Assembly: GCA_025351005.1 (NCBI GenBank)
Contig: JANXWS010000062.1
Coordinates: 1-64,000 of the forward strand
Direction of reading: 5' to 3'
Source: Pseudomonadota bacterium
Lineage (GTDB): Bacteria; Pseudomonadota; Gammaproteobacteria; Steroidobacterales; Steroidobacteraceae
Length of the DNA stretch: 64,000 bases
This document shows, piece by piece, positions 57,230-64,000 of this stretch. The translations under genes were made by a program, and so were the position numbers. The notes below the pieces were generated by a model that saw nothing but the letters and a program-made list of their open reading frames with translations, was not told the DNA's origin and searched no databases. How positions within the stretch are numbered: the stretch's first letter is position 1; the number at the start of each line of letters is the position of its first letter.

Positions 57230-58642
57230 ATGCCTACTGCCTTGCACCTCCGCTGCCGCGCGGCAGCACTCGCCCTCGGCGCCACTCTGCTGCTTGGCGT
57301 GGGCGCACCCGCGAGCCAGGCCGCCGCCCAGGCCGCGCGCGCGCTGCCCGCCGACGTCAACGGCTCGCCGTTGCCGTCGCTGGCGCCGATCGTCAAGCGC
57401 GCCTCACCCGCGGTCGTCAACATCGCCACCCGCGGTACGGTCGCGGAGCGCGGCCAGCGCAACCCGCTGCTCGAAGACCCGTTCTTCCGCCGCTTCTTCG
57501 AAGCGCCGGAGCAGGGCCCGCGGCAGCGCCAGTTCCAGAGCGCGGGCTCGGGCGTCGTCGTCGACGCCAGGCAGGGCCTGATCATCACGAACGCGCACGT
57601 CATTGAGAACGCGACCGAAATCACGGTGACGACGATAGACGGCCGGGACTACAAGGCGACCGTCGTCGGCTCGGACACCGCGGCCGACATCGCCGTCGTC
57701 AAGGTCAAGGATGCGAAGCTCGCCGAGATCCCGCTCGGGGACTCCGCCAAGGCCGAGGTCGGCGACTTCGTGCTCGCGATCGGCAACCCCTTCGGCCTGC
57801 AGCACACCGTCACTTACGGCATCATCAGCGCTCTCGGCCGCTCCGGAATAAACCCGGACGGCTACGAGGACTTCATCCAGACCGACGCCTCGATCAATCC
57901 GGGCAACTCGGGCGGAGCGCTCGTCAACCTGCGCGGCGAGCTGATCGGCATCAATTCAGCGATCCTGTCGCGCTCCGGCGGCAACATCGGCATCGGCTTC
58001 GCCATCCCGTCCAACATGGTCCGTTCGGTGATCGACCAGCTGGTCAAGTACGGCGAGGTCAAGCGCGGCATCCTCGGCGTCAACATCCTGACGCTGACGC
58101 CCGATCTGGCCGAAAACCTCGGCGCCAAGGACCTGCAGGGCGCGCTGGTGCAGCAGGTGGTCGAGGGTTCGGCTGCCGAAAGGGCCGGCATCAAGGCCCG
58201 CGACGTGATCACGTCGGTCAACGGCTCGGCGGTCAAGTCGGCGGCGGAGCTGCGCAATCGCATCGGCCTGATGCGGGTCGGCGAGAGCGTCGACATCGCG
58301 CTGTACCGGGACGGCAAGGTGAAACACGTCACGGCGCTGGTCGCGACCCGCGGCGGCGCGATCACCGCCGCCGCCGACGACGCGGCCGGAGGCGCCGACC
58401 TGCACAAGGCGCTCGAGGGCGCCGACCTCGCCGACGCCGCGGGCGGCGGCGTGCTGGTGCGCTCGATCGAGCAAGGCAGCGCGGCCAGCCAGACGCAGCT
58501 GAAGGCCAACGACGTCATCACGATCGTCAACGTCAAGACGGTCGCGAACCTGAAGGAGCTGCGTGCGGCCGTCAAGGACCAGTCATCGCTGCTGCTGACG
58601 GTGAAACGCGGCGAGACGACCGTGGTCGTGCCGGTCCGCTGA
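57230..58642 (+). CDS. Periplasmic serine endoprotease of the DegP/DegQ family
   Basis: Degrades misfolded periplasmic proteins. 470-residue precursor with signal peptide (to about residue 28, AAALALGATLLLGVGAPASQA). Trypsin-like domain with triad His123 (TNAHVIENA), Asp153 (AADIAVVKV) and Ser227 (PGNSGGALV). Two PDZ domains follow (GILGVNILTLTPDLAENLG; a second with GVLVRSIEQGSAASQTQL). AAGGGAA precedes the ATG. Preceded by an envelope-stress-like promoter; naming DegP versus DegQ is not decidable from sequence alone. Confidence 0.95.
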   Translation: MPTALHLRCRAAALALGATLLLGVGAPASQAAAQAARALPADVNGSPLPSLAPIVKRASPAVVNIATRGTVAERGQRNPLLEDPFFRRFFEAPEQGPRQRQFQSAGSGVVVDARQGLIITNAHVIENATEITVTTIDGRDYKATVVGSDTAADIAVVKVKDAKLAEIPLGDSAKAEVGDFVLAIGNPFGLQHTVTYGIISALGRSGINPDGYEDFIQTDASINPGNSGGALVNLRGELIGINSAILSRSGGNIGIGFAIPSNMVRSVIDQLVKYGEVKRGILGVNILTLTPDLAENLGAKDLQGALVQQVVEGSAAERAGIKARDVITSVNGSAVKSAAELRNRIGLMRVGESVDIALYRDGKVKHVTALVATRGGAITAAADDAAGGADLHKALEGADLADAAGGGVLVRSIEQGSAASQTQLKANDVITIVNVKTVANLKELRAAVKDQSSLLLTVKRGETTVVVPVR

Positions 58643-58650
58643 CGGCCTGC

Positions 58651-59616
58651 ATGCGCTCGCTGTCGATCTGCGTCCTCGGCGGCACCGGCTTCGTCGGCAC
58701 ACAGCTGGTCAGCCGGCTGATCCGCGACGGCCACCGGGTGCGGGTGCTGACCCGCAACCGCGACCGCCACCGCAGGCTGCTCGTGCTGCCCGGCGTCGAA
58801 CTGCTCGACGCCGACGTGCACGACGCGGTCGTGCTCGGTGAGTTGCTGCGCGGCCGTGACGTGGTCGTCAACCTGATCGGCATCCTGAACGAGCGCGGTC
58901 GTCGCGGCACGGGCTTCCGGCGCGCGCACGCCGAGCTCGCCCGCAAGCTGACCGGCGCCTGCCGCTCGGGCGGCGTGCCGCGCCTGCTGCAGATGAGTGC
59001 GCTCGGCGCCGACGAGGCAGGCCCCAGCCACTACCTGCGGAGCAAGGGGCAGGCCGAGCGCATCGTGCGCGAGGATTCCGGCGGCGTGGCGTGGACGATC
59101 TTCCGCCCGTCGCTGGTCTTCGGCGCCGAGGACTCGCTGACCAACCGCTTCGCGTCGCTGCTCCGGCTGTTCCCGGTGCTGCCGCTGGCGCGCGGCGGCG
59201 CACGTTTCGCGCCGGTGCACGTCGGCGACGTCGTCGAGGCGATGGCCCGCTCGCTCGCCGACCCGGGCACGCACGGTGCAACGCTCGAGCTCTGCGGACC
59301 GGAGGTGGTGACGCTCACGGAGCTCGTTCGCTACGTGGCGCGCGTGCAGGGGCTCAGGCGCTCGGTGTTCGGCGTGCCCGACGCCGCCGGCTGGCTGCAG
59401 GCCGCCGTGCTGGAGTTCGTGCCGGGCAAGCCACTGTCGCTCGACAACTTCCGCTCGCTCGGCGTCGACAGCCTCTGCGCCGACAACGGCCTCGCCCGCC
59501 TCGGCATCCGGCCGGCCTCGCTGGCCGCAATCGTGCCCTGCTTCCTCGGGCCCGGGCAGCGTGCCGCGCAGCTGTCGCTGCTGCGCCGCCGGGGCGGCGC
59601 CCACAGCGGGCCGTGA
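58651..59616 (+). CDS. NDUFA9-like NAD(P)-binding SDR protein
   Basis: 321-residue extended SDR of the family that includes the complex I accessory subunit NDUFA9. N-terminal SICVLGGTGFVGTQLVSRLI nucleotide loop, RVLTRNRDRHRRLLVLPGVE, VVNLIGILNERG, LLQMSALGADEAGPSHYLRS-KGQAE (the YxxxK-like segment reads YLRSK), WTIFRPSLVFGAED, and FAPVHVGDVVEAM. Function in bacteria is unclear; an oxidoreductase or quinone-linked role is guessed. Starts 8 nt after the protease stop, probably cotranscribed. Converges on the aminopeptidase gene. Confidence 0.88.
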   Translation: MRSLSICVLGGTGFVGTQLVSRLIRDGHRVRVLTRNRDRHRRLLVLPGVELLDADVHDAVVLGELLRGRDVVVNLIGILNERGRRGTGFRRAHAELARKLTGACRSGGVPRLLQMSALGADEAGPSHYLRSKGQAERIVREDSGGVAWTIFRPSLVFGAEDSLTNRFASLLRLFPVLPLARGGARFAPVHVGDVVEAMARSLADPGTHGATLELCGPEVVTLTELVRYVARVQGLRRSVFGVPDAAGWLQAAVLEFVPGKPLSLDNFRSLGVDSLCADNGLARLGIRPASLAAIVPCFLGPGQRAAQLSLLRRRGGAHSGP

Positions 59617-59629
59617 CCTCGCTCGCCGT

Positions 59630-60652
59630 TCAGCCGCCCGGCGCAGCCGGCCGGCAGGCGCTCACCGCGCCCTTGCGGTCGAGCGCGCTGAGCGCCGCGT
59701 AGAACCGCGGCAGGTCGCGGCCGACGGCGCCGAGCCGGGCCTCGAGCGCCGGCACGCAATCCTCGTAGGTCGCGAACTCGAGCAGCACCGCGTTGTTCAA
59801 CGGCGCGGCGAAGAGCGCGTCGTAGTCGGAGCCGAACTCCTCGCGCCGCGCCGCGTGGTCCGAGCGCAGCCGGGCGAACTCCTCCGCCTTGGCGGCGCGC
59901 ATCGGCGCCGCCGGCAGCCCCGATGCGTAAAGCGCGCGCAGCCGCTCGCGGGCCGCCGCCATGAGTGCCGCGACCTCGAGATGACGCCGCTGCCGCGCAC
60001 GGTACTCCGCGAGCGCCTCCGGCTGGCCCTCGGCGAGCAGCCAGCGCGCCACGCCCTCGCGCTCGACCACCGTGGCGAACGCCTCGTCGAAGGCGGTTGC
60101 GCCGGTCACGTACAGGCGCTGGTGGGCGAGCTCGTGGAACAGGAGCGCCGCGAGCTCGGCGTCGTTCCAGCGCAGCACGGCCTCGAGCAGCGGGTCGGCG
60201 AAGTGGCCGAGTGTCGAATACGCCGGCACGCCGCTGACGATCACGTCGTCGCCCTGTGCCTCGAGGCCGAGCGCGAAGTCGCGCGCGCCATGCTCGGTGA
60301 AGTAGCCGCGGTAGCTGACGCAGCCGGCGACGGGGAAGCACCAGCGGCGCGCGGCGACCGAGAACGCTGGCGTCGCGAACACGTTCCAGACGACGAACGG
60401 CCGGCCGATGTCGGCGTAGTAGCGGTAGCTCGCGTTGTCCGGCAGGTCGAGCGCGCGGCTCGCGAAGTCCCGGAGCCGGCTGGCCAGCAGGAGCCGCGCG
60501 CGAAGCTCCGGCGGCGTCGCCGGTGCGCCGAGCAGGTCGGCGACCCGCACGCGGCGGGCGTTCAGCTCGAACTGACCCTTCGCCGCCGCGAGCAGGTAGC
60601 AACCGCCAAGGGGAACGAGCAGCGTCAGCAGCAGGAGCAGGCGGGTCCGCAT
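59630..60652 (-). CDS. Putative lipoprotein aminopeptidase (PF10023 family)
   Basis: 340 residues. Lipoprotein signal (LLLLLTLLVPLGGC, Cys at about 18), then a helical/beta metallopeptidase domain. The motif ALLFHELAHQRLYV holds the HExxH zinc site, and AFDEAFATVVEREG supplies the third ligand region. This arrangement is that of the 'predicted aminopeptidase' family PF10023, with no characterised substrate. GGAGG lies 10 nt before the ATG. The order epimerase-aminopeptidase-cca-methyltransferase-SDR is familiar from other proteobacteria. Confidence 0.87.
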   Translation of the reverse strand: MRTRLLLLLTLLVPLGGCYLLAAAKGQFELNARRVRVADLLGAPATPPELRARLLLASRLRDFASRALDLPDNASYRYYADIGRPFVVWNVFATPAFSVAARRWCFPVAGCVSYRGYFTEHGARDFALGLEAQGDDVIVSGVPAYSTLGHFADPLLEAVLRWNDAELAALLFHELAHQRLYVTGATAFDEAFATVVEREGVARWLLAEGQPEALAEYRARQRRHLEVAALMAAARERLRALYASGLPAAPMRAAKAEEFARLRSDHAARREEFGSDYDALFAAPLNNAVLLEFATYEDCVPALEARLGAVGRDLPRFYAALSALDRKGAVSACRPAAPGG

Positions 60653-60725
60653 CGGCTGTCGGCCTCCGCTACGCCGCGCAGGGCCTGCGAGTCTACCGCG
60701 TCGCCCGGCTCTGCCACTTCACCGC

Positions 60726-60731
60726 TAGAAT
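60726..60731 (+). promoter_or_regulatory. TAGAAT giving a leaderless cca mRNA
   Basis: TAGAAT ends six nt before the cca ATG. No Shine-Dalgarno sequence is visible between, and the -35 is not recognisable. Confidence 0.45.
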
Positions 60732-60737
60732 CTCATC

Positions 60738-61988
60738 ATGAACGCCTACCTCGTCGGCGGCGCCGTCCGCGACGCGATGCTCGGACTGCCGGTCCGGGAA
60801 CGCGACTGGGTGGTCGTCGGCGCAACGCCCGAGGAGCTCGAGCGGCAGGGCTACCGGCGGGTCGGACGCGACTTCCCCGTGTTCCTGCATCCACAGACGC
60901 AGGAGGAGTACGCGCTCGCGCGCACCGAGCGCAAGACCGCGCCCGGCTACCACGGCTTCGAGACCCGCTTCGACCCGGGCGTCACGCTCGAGCAGGACCT
61001 GCTGCGCCGTGACCTGACGATCAACGCGATGGCCCGGGACGGCGCCGGCCGGCTGATCGACCCGTATGGCGGCGAGCGCGACCTCGGCCTGCGCGTGCTC
61101 CGCCACGTGTCGCCGGCCTTCGCCGAGGATCCGGTCCGGATCCTGCGCGTCGCGCGCTTCGCGGCCCGCTTCGCGGCGCAGGGCTTCGAGGTCGCGGCGG
61201 AGACGCTCGCGCTGATGCGCGGCATGGTGGCGGCGGGCGAAGCCGGCGCACTGGTCGCCGAGCGGGTATGGGCCGAGACCGAGACCGCGCTCGGAGAGGC
61301 CGCGCCGCAGCTGTACTTCGAAGTGCTGCAGGCCTGCGGCGCGCTTGCGACCGTGTTCCCCGAGCTCGCGCGCCTCTACGGCGTGCCGCAGCCGCCACGC
61401 TGGCATCCGGAGATCGACACCGGCGTACACGTGATGCTGGTCGTCGCGGCCGCGGCCCGGCTGTCGCCGCTGCCGCGGGTGCGCTTCGCGGCGCTCGTGC
61501 ACGACCTCGGCAAGGGCGAGACGCCGCGCGCCGACTGGCCGAACCACGTCGGCCACGAGCAGCGTGGCGTGCGCCTGATCAACGCGCTTGCCGAGCGGCT
61601 GCGCGTGCCGAACGACTGCCGCGAGCTCGCGGTGCTGGTCGCGCGCGAGCACGGCCTGTGCCACCGCGCGCAGGAGCTCAGGCACACGACGCTGCTCGAG
61701 CTCCTCGAGCGCTGCGACGCGTTCCGCCGGCCGGAGCGCTTCCTGGAGATGCTGCTGGCCTGCGAGGCGGACCTGCGCGGCCGCGGCGGCGCCGCGGTGC
61801 AGGACTATCCGCAGGGCGAGCTGCTGCGTGCGGCGCTGGCCGCGGCGCAGGCGATCACACTCACCGCAGACGAGCGCGCCGGGCTCGACGGTCCCGCCGT
61901 CGGTGCGCGCCTGCGCGCGGCGCGGCTCGCCGCGCTCGCCCCGCTGACCGCCGCCGCCCGCGCTACAGCGTCGCCGCGAAATCCCTGA
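60738..61988 (+). CDS. cca: Multifunctional CCA-adding enzyme (tRNA nucleotidyltransferase)
   Basis: Adds and repairs the 3' CCA of tRNA; the E. coli-type enzyme also has an HD phosphohydrolase domain. 416 residues. Nucleotidyltransferase head (YLVGGAVRDAMLG, then RERDWVVVG), ARTERK, RRDLTINAMA, HVSPAFAEDPVRILRVARF; HD domain with RFAALVHDLGKG. The metal-binding carboxylates are Glu21 and Asp23, whereas E. coli has Asp21-x-Asp23. It overlaps the convergent methyltransferase gene by 26 nt. Confidence 0.95.
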   Translation: MNAYLVGGAVRDAMLGLPVRERDWVVVGATPEELERQGYRRVGRDFPVFLHPQTQEEYALARTERKTAPGYHGFETRFDPGVTLEQDLLRRDLTINAMARDGAGRLIDPYGGERDLGLRVLRHVSPAFAEDPVRILRVARFAARFAAQGFEVAAETLALMRGMVAAGEAGALVAERVWAETETALGEAAPQLYFEVLQACGALATVFPELARLYGVPQPPRWHPEIDTGVHVMLVVAAAARLSPLPRVRFAALVHDLGKGETPRADWPNHVGHEQRGVRLINALAERLRVPNDCRELAVLVAREHGLCHRAQELRHTTLLELLERCDAFRRPERFLEMLLACEADLRGRGGAAVQDYPQGELLRAALAAAQAITLTADERAGLDGPAVGARLRAARLAALAPLTAAARATASPRNP

Positions 61989-63135
61989 GCGCGAAGCCGG
62001 CGAGCGGCGCCTGGTAGCGGCGCGCGAGCGCGATGCACTTGAAGCGCTCGCCCATGTCGCCCGGCAGCACCAGGCGCAGCGCCGCGCCCGCGGCCACCGG
62101 CTCGCGCCCGGCGTCGAGGCTGCTGCGCAGCGCCGCGACGTGGCGCTCGAAGCCGTTCGCAAGCAGGAAGTGCGCCTGCGTCGTGTAGCCTGCGACCGCG
62201 AGGCCGGCCGCGAGCCCTGCCTCGGCGACCCGCGTGAAATCCACCCACGCGGTCAGGTCCTGGAGCCCGATGTTGACGAACGGGTCGTGGTGGCAGCGCT
62301 GGCGGTGGAAGCACGCGAGCGTGCCGCCCTCCCGTCCGGGTTCGTAGTAGGACGCGCGCACGAGCCCGTAGTCGACGAGCAGCGCGACGCCGGCGCCGAG
62401 CGGCGCGGTCACCGCGGCGAGCCAGGCGCCAAGCATCGCGCACAGCTCGCTCTCGTAGCCCTCGGCGAGCGGCACGCCGAGCGCACCGACCGCCGCCTCG
62501 AGCGCGGCGTCCGCAGGCCCCGCCGCCCACTCGAAACGCCCTCCGGACCAGGTCACGCCCCGCGCCTCGACCCGGCCGCCCCGGATCCGGAAGCGCTCGA
62601 CCGGCAGCGCGTCCAGCACCTCGTTCGCCAGTACGACGCCCTCGAAGGGCGTGGGCGGCGGGCGATCGAGCCAGTCGATGCGCGCGCGGAGCGCGCCCGA
62701 CAGCACCGCGAGCGCCGCCTGCTGCCGCGCCCGCAGCTCGGGGCTCGTCTCGAGGATCCGGTAACGTGCGGGCAGCTGCCGCTGGCGGGCGAGCTCGGCG
62801 AGGAGCTCCACCGCAAGCGCGCCGCTGCCGGCGCCGACCTCGAGGATGTCGCCGCCGCCCAGCGTCGCGAGCACCTCGGCGCACTGGCTCGCGAGGCAGC
62901 GCGCAAACACCGGCGAGAGCTCCGGGGCCGTGACGTAGTCGCCGCCGGGCCCGAGCTTGTGCGCCCCGGCCGCGTAGTAGCCAAGGCCGGGCGCATACAG
63001 CGCGAGCTGCATGAAGCGCGAGAACGGCAGCCAGCCGCCGGCCGCGTCGAGCGCTGCGCGGATCGCGGCCACGACCCGCGCCTCGTGCGCCGCTTCCGCG
63101 GCCGAAAGCTCCACGAGCTCGAGCGGGATCAGCAT
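61963..63135 (-). CDS. SAM-dependent methyltransferase, MidA/NDUFAF7 family (DUF185)
   Basis: 390 residues. The mitochondrial homolog methylates an Arg of a complex I subunit; the bacterial target is unknown. Motifs: FSRFMQLALYAPGLGYYAAG, GDYVTAPELSPVFARCLA, SAM loop ILEVGAGSGALAVELL, FEGVVLANEVLDALPVERF, LLVDYGLVRASYYEPGREGG-TLACFHRQ, PFVNIGLQDLTAWVDF. No signal peptide. Divergent from the SDR gene with about 40 nt between starts. Confidence 0.92.
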   Translation of the reverse strand: MLIPLELVELSAAEAAHEARVVAAIRAALDAAGGWLPFSRFMQLALYAPGLGYYAAGAHKLGPGGDYVTAPELSPVFARCLASQCAEVLATLGGGDILEVGAGSGALAVELLAELARQRQLPARYRILETSPELRARQQAALAVLSGALRARIDWLDRPPPTPFEGVVLANEVLDALPVERFRIRGGRVEARGVTWSGGRFEWAAGPADAALEAAVGALGVPLAEGYESELCAMLGAWLAAVTAPLGAGVALLVDYGLVRASYYEPGREGGTLACFHRQRCHHDPFVNIGLQDLTAWVDFTRVAEAGLAAGLAVAGYTTQAHFLLANGFERHVAALRSSLDAGREPVAAGAALRLVLPGDMGERFKCIALARRYQAPLAGFALRDFAATL

Positions 63136-63164
63136 GACGGGGTGCGCGCCTGCCGGCCTTTGCG

Positions 63165-63170
63165 TATCCT
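63165..63170 (+). promoter_or_regulatory. TATCCT giving a leaderless SDR mRNA
   Basis: TATCCT ends six nt before the ATG of the SDR gene. No Shine-Dalgarno sequence and no clear -35. The reverse complement reads GGATAC and may serve the divergent methyltransferase. Confidence 0.4.
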
Positions 63171-63176
63171 CGCGCC

Positions 63177-63938
63177 ATGACGTCCGCCACGCCAGCGCCG
63201 CTCGGCGGCCGCGTCGTGCTGATCACCGGCGGCGGCCGGCGCCTCGGGGCCGCGATCGCGCGCCTGCTGCACGCCGAAGGCGCGAGCCTGATGATCCACT
63301 ACCGCAGCTCGCAGGCAGCGGCGGCGGCGCTGGCGGCGGAGTTGAACGCCGCCCGCCCCGGCTCCGCCGCGAGCATGCAGGCCGACCTGCGGGACGTCGA
63401 CTCGTTGCCCGGCGTGGTCGCCGCAGCGGTCGGGGCCTTCGGCCGACTCGACGTGCTGGTCAACAACGCCTCGACCTTCTACCCGACGCCGCTCGGCGAG
63501 ATCAGCGCGGCGGACTTCGACGACCTGGTCGGCAGCAACCTGCGCGCGCCGCTGTTTCTCGCCCAGGCGGCGGCGCCGGAGCTGCGCCTGCGGCACGGGC
63601 TGGTGCTCAACATGGCCGACATCCACGCGTTCCGGCCGCTGAAGCGGCACACCGTCTACTGCATCGCGAAGGCGGGCCTCGTGATGCTGACGCAGTCCCT
63701 CGCGCGCGAGCTCGCGCCGCAGGTGCGCGTCAACGGCATCGCCCCGGGGCCGGTGCTGTGGCCCGAGGCCGAGATGGACGGCGACCTGCGGGCGCGGATC
63801 GTCGCGCGTACGGCGCTCAAGCGCATGGGCGCGCCCGAGGACGTCGCGCGCGCGGCTCTCTACCTCGTGCGCGACGCGCCCTACGTCACCGGCCAGGTCC
63901 TCGCGGTCGACGGCGGGCGCACCGTCGGCGGCCTGTAG
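63177..63938 (+). CDS. Pteridine reductase-like SDR
   Basis: 253-residue classical short-chain dehydrogenase: nucleotide loop VLITGGGRRLGAAIARLLHA, VNNASTFYPTPLGEIS, catalytic YCIAKAGLVMLTQSL (Tyr-x3-Lys), GIAPGPVLWPEAEM and YVTGQVLAVDGGRTVGG. The GGGRRLG loop and NNAS-FYPT motif are those of pteridine/dihydromonapterin reductases (FolM/PTR1), which reduce dihydropterins; no folate gene is visible before the window ends. After the stop, 62 nt of GC-rich sequence remain with no feature. Confidence 0.9.
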   Translation: MTSATPAPLGGRVVLITGGGRRLGAAIARLLHAEGASLMIHYRSSQAAAAALAAELNAARPGSAASMQADLRDVDSLPGVVAAAVGAFGRLDVLVNNASTFYPTPLGEISAADFDDLVGSNLRAPLFLAQAAAPELRLRHGLVLNMADIHAFRPLKRHTVYCIAKAGLVMLTQSLARELAPQVRVNGIAPGPVLWPEAEMDGDLRARIVARTALKRMGAPEDVARAALYLVRDAPYVTGQVLAVDGGRTVGGL

Positions 63939-64000
63939 CGCGACCACGCTCATCAGCAGCGGCCGGCCGGCGGCAGGGCGACCAGCCGCAGGCGGTGCGC

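Noticed and set aside
1-64000. Mobile elements, prophage, CRISPR, tRNA or rRNA genes
   Set aside because: No transposase, integrase, terminal repeats, spacer array or tRNA cloverleaf was recognised on either strand; detection by eye could miss a degenerate tRNA.

Overview
The window is about 70% G+C and chromosomal. It carries about 63 protein-coding genes packed edge to edge on both strands. I see no tRNA, rRNA, CRISPR array, insertion sequence, integrase or phage gene. The gene set suggests a high-GC gammaproteobacterium: a T-protein type TyrA, RppH, AmpD/AmpE, PBP1b, a Pil-Chp chemosensory operon, a split class II ribonucleotide reductase as in Pseudomonas, and DUF484/DUF6776 proteins. An affinity to Xanthomonadales/Nevskiales/Steroidobacter-like lineages is inference only.

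Layout. 0-8 kb: glutathione peroxidase, bactofilin plus its membrane partner, HemJ, RppH, a BtuC-type permease, TyrA overlapping a DUF484-GGDEF cyclase, and exported small proteins. 8-15 kb: PdxH, a BtuD-type ATPase, a Kef-type antiporter, a HisN-like phosphatase, then a cobalamin riboswitch followed by the BtuB receptor and the PduO adenosyltransferase. 15-21 kb: an Imm26-like protein, AmpE/AmpD, RsmE, PBP1b and a TPR lipoprotein. 20.8-41.4 kb: a type IV pilus block whose order resembles the Pseudomonas aeruginosa pilT-to-chp region. It holds pilGHIJ-chpA-chpC on the minus strand, then gshB, a TonB3-like gene, yqgE, ruvX, pyrB, a PyrK-like gene and yceH on the plus strand, then three adjacent PilT/PilU ATPases divergent from yggS-proC-yggT-yggU. 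41.6-52 kb: an HU-like protein, FKBP isomerase, HtpG, an orphan ParA, PpnN, an L,D-transpeptidase and MltD. 53-64 kb: split NrdJ, Hsp20, a DegP/Q protease, an NDUFA9-like protein, a lipoprotein aminopeptidase, CCA-adding enzyme, MidA and a pteridine-reductase-like SDR.

How the genes fit together. Cobalamin is a theme: riboswitch-controlled uptake (BtuB, BtuC, BtuD) and adenosylation (PduO) could feed the B12-dependent reductase NrdJ in the same window; no BtuF is visible. The pilus block joins retraction motors with their signalling pathway, but PilJ has lost its periplasmic sensor and no methylation enzymes are present. Stress regulation can be read directly: sigma-32-like promoters precede htpG and hsp20, a sigma-E-like promoter precedes the DegP/Q gene, and NrdR-like palindromes lie upstream of nrdJ.

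The most interesting unexplained pattern is a set of genes without a Shine-Dalgarno sequence. In these a -10-like hexamer ends 5-7 nt before the start codon, which predicts leaderless mRNAs (hisN-like gene, pdxH, yqgE, ldt, cca, the SDR gene, probably the tonB3-like gene).
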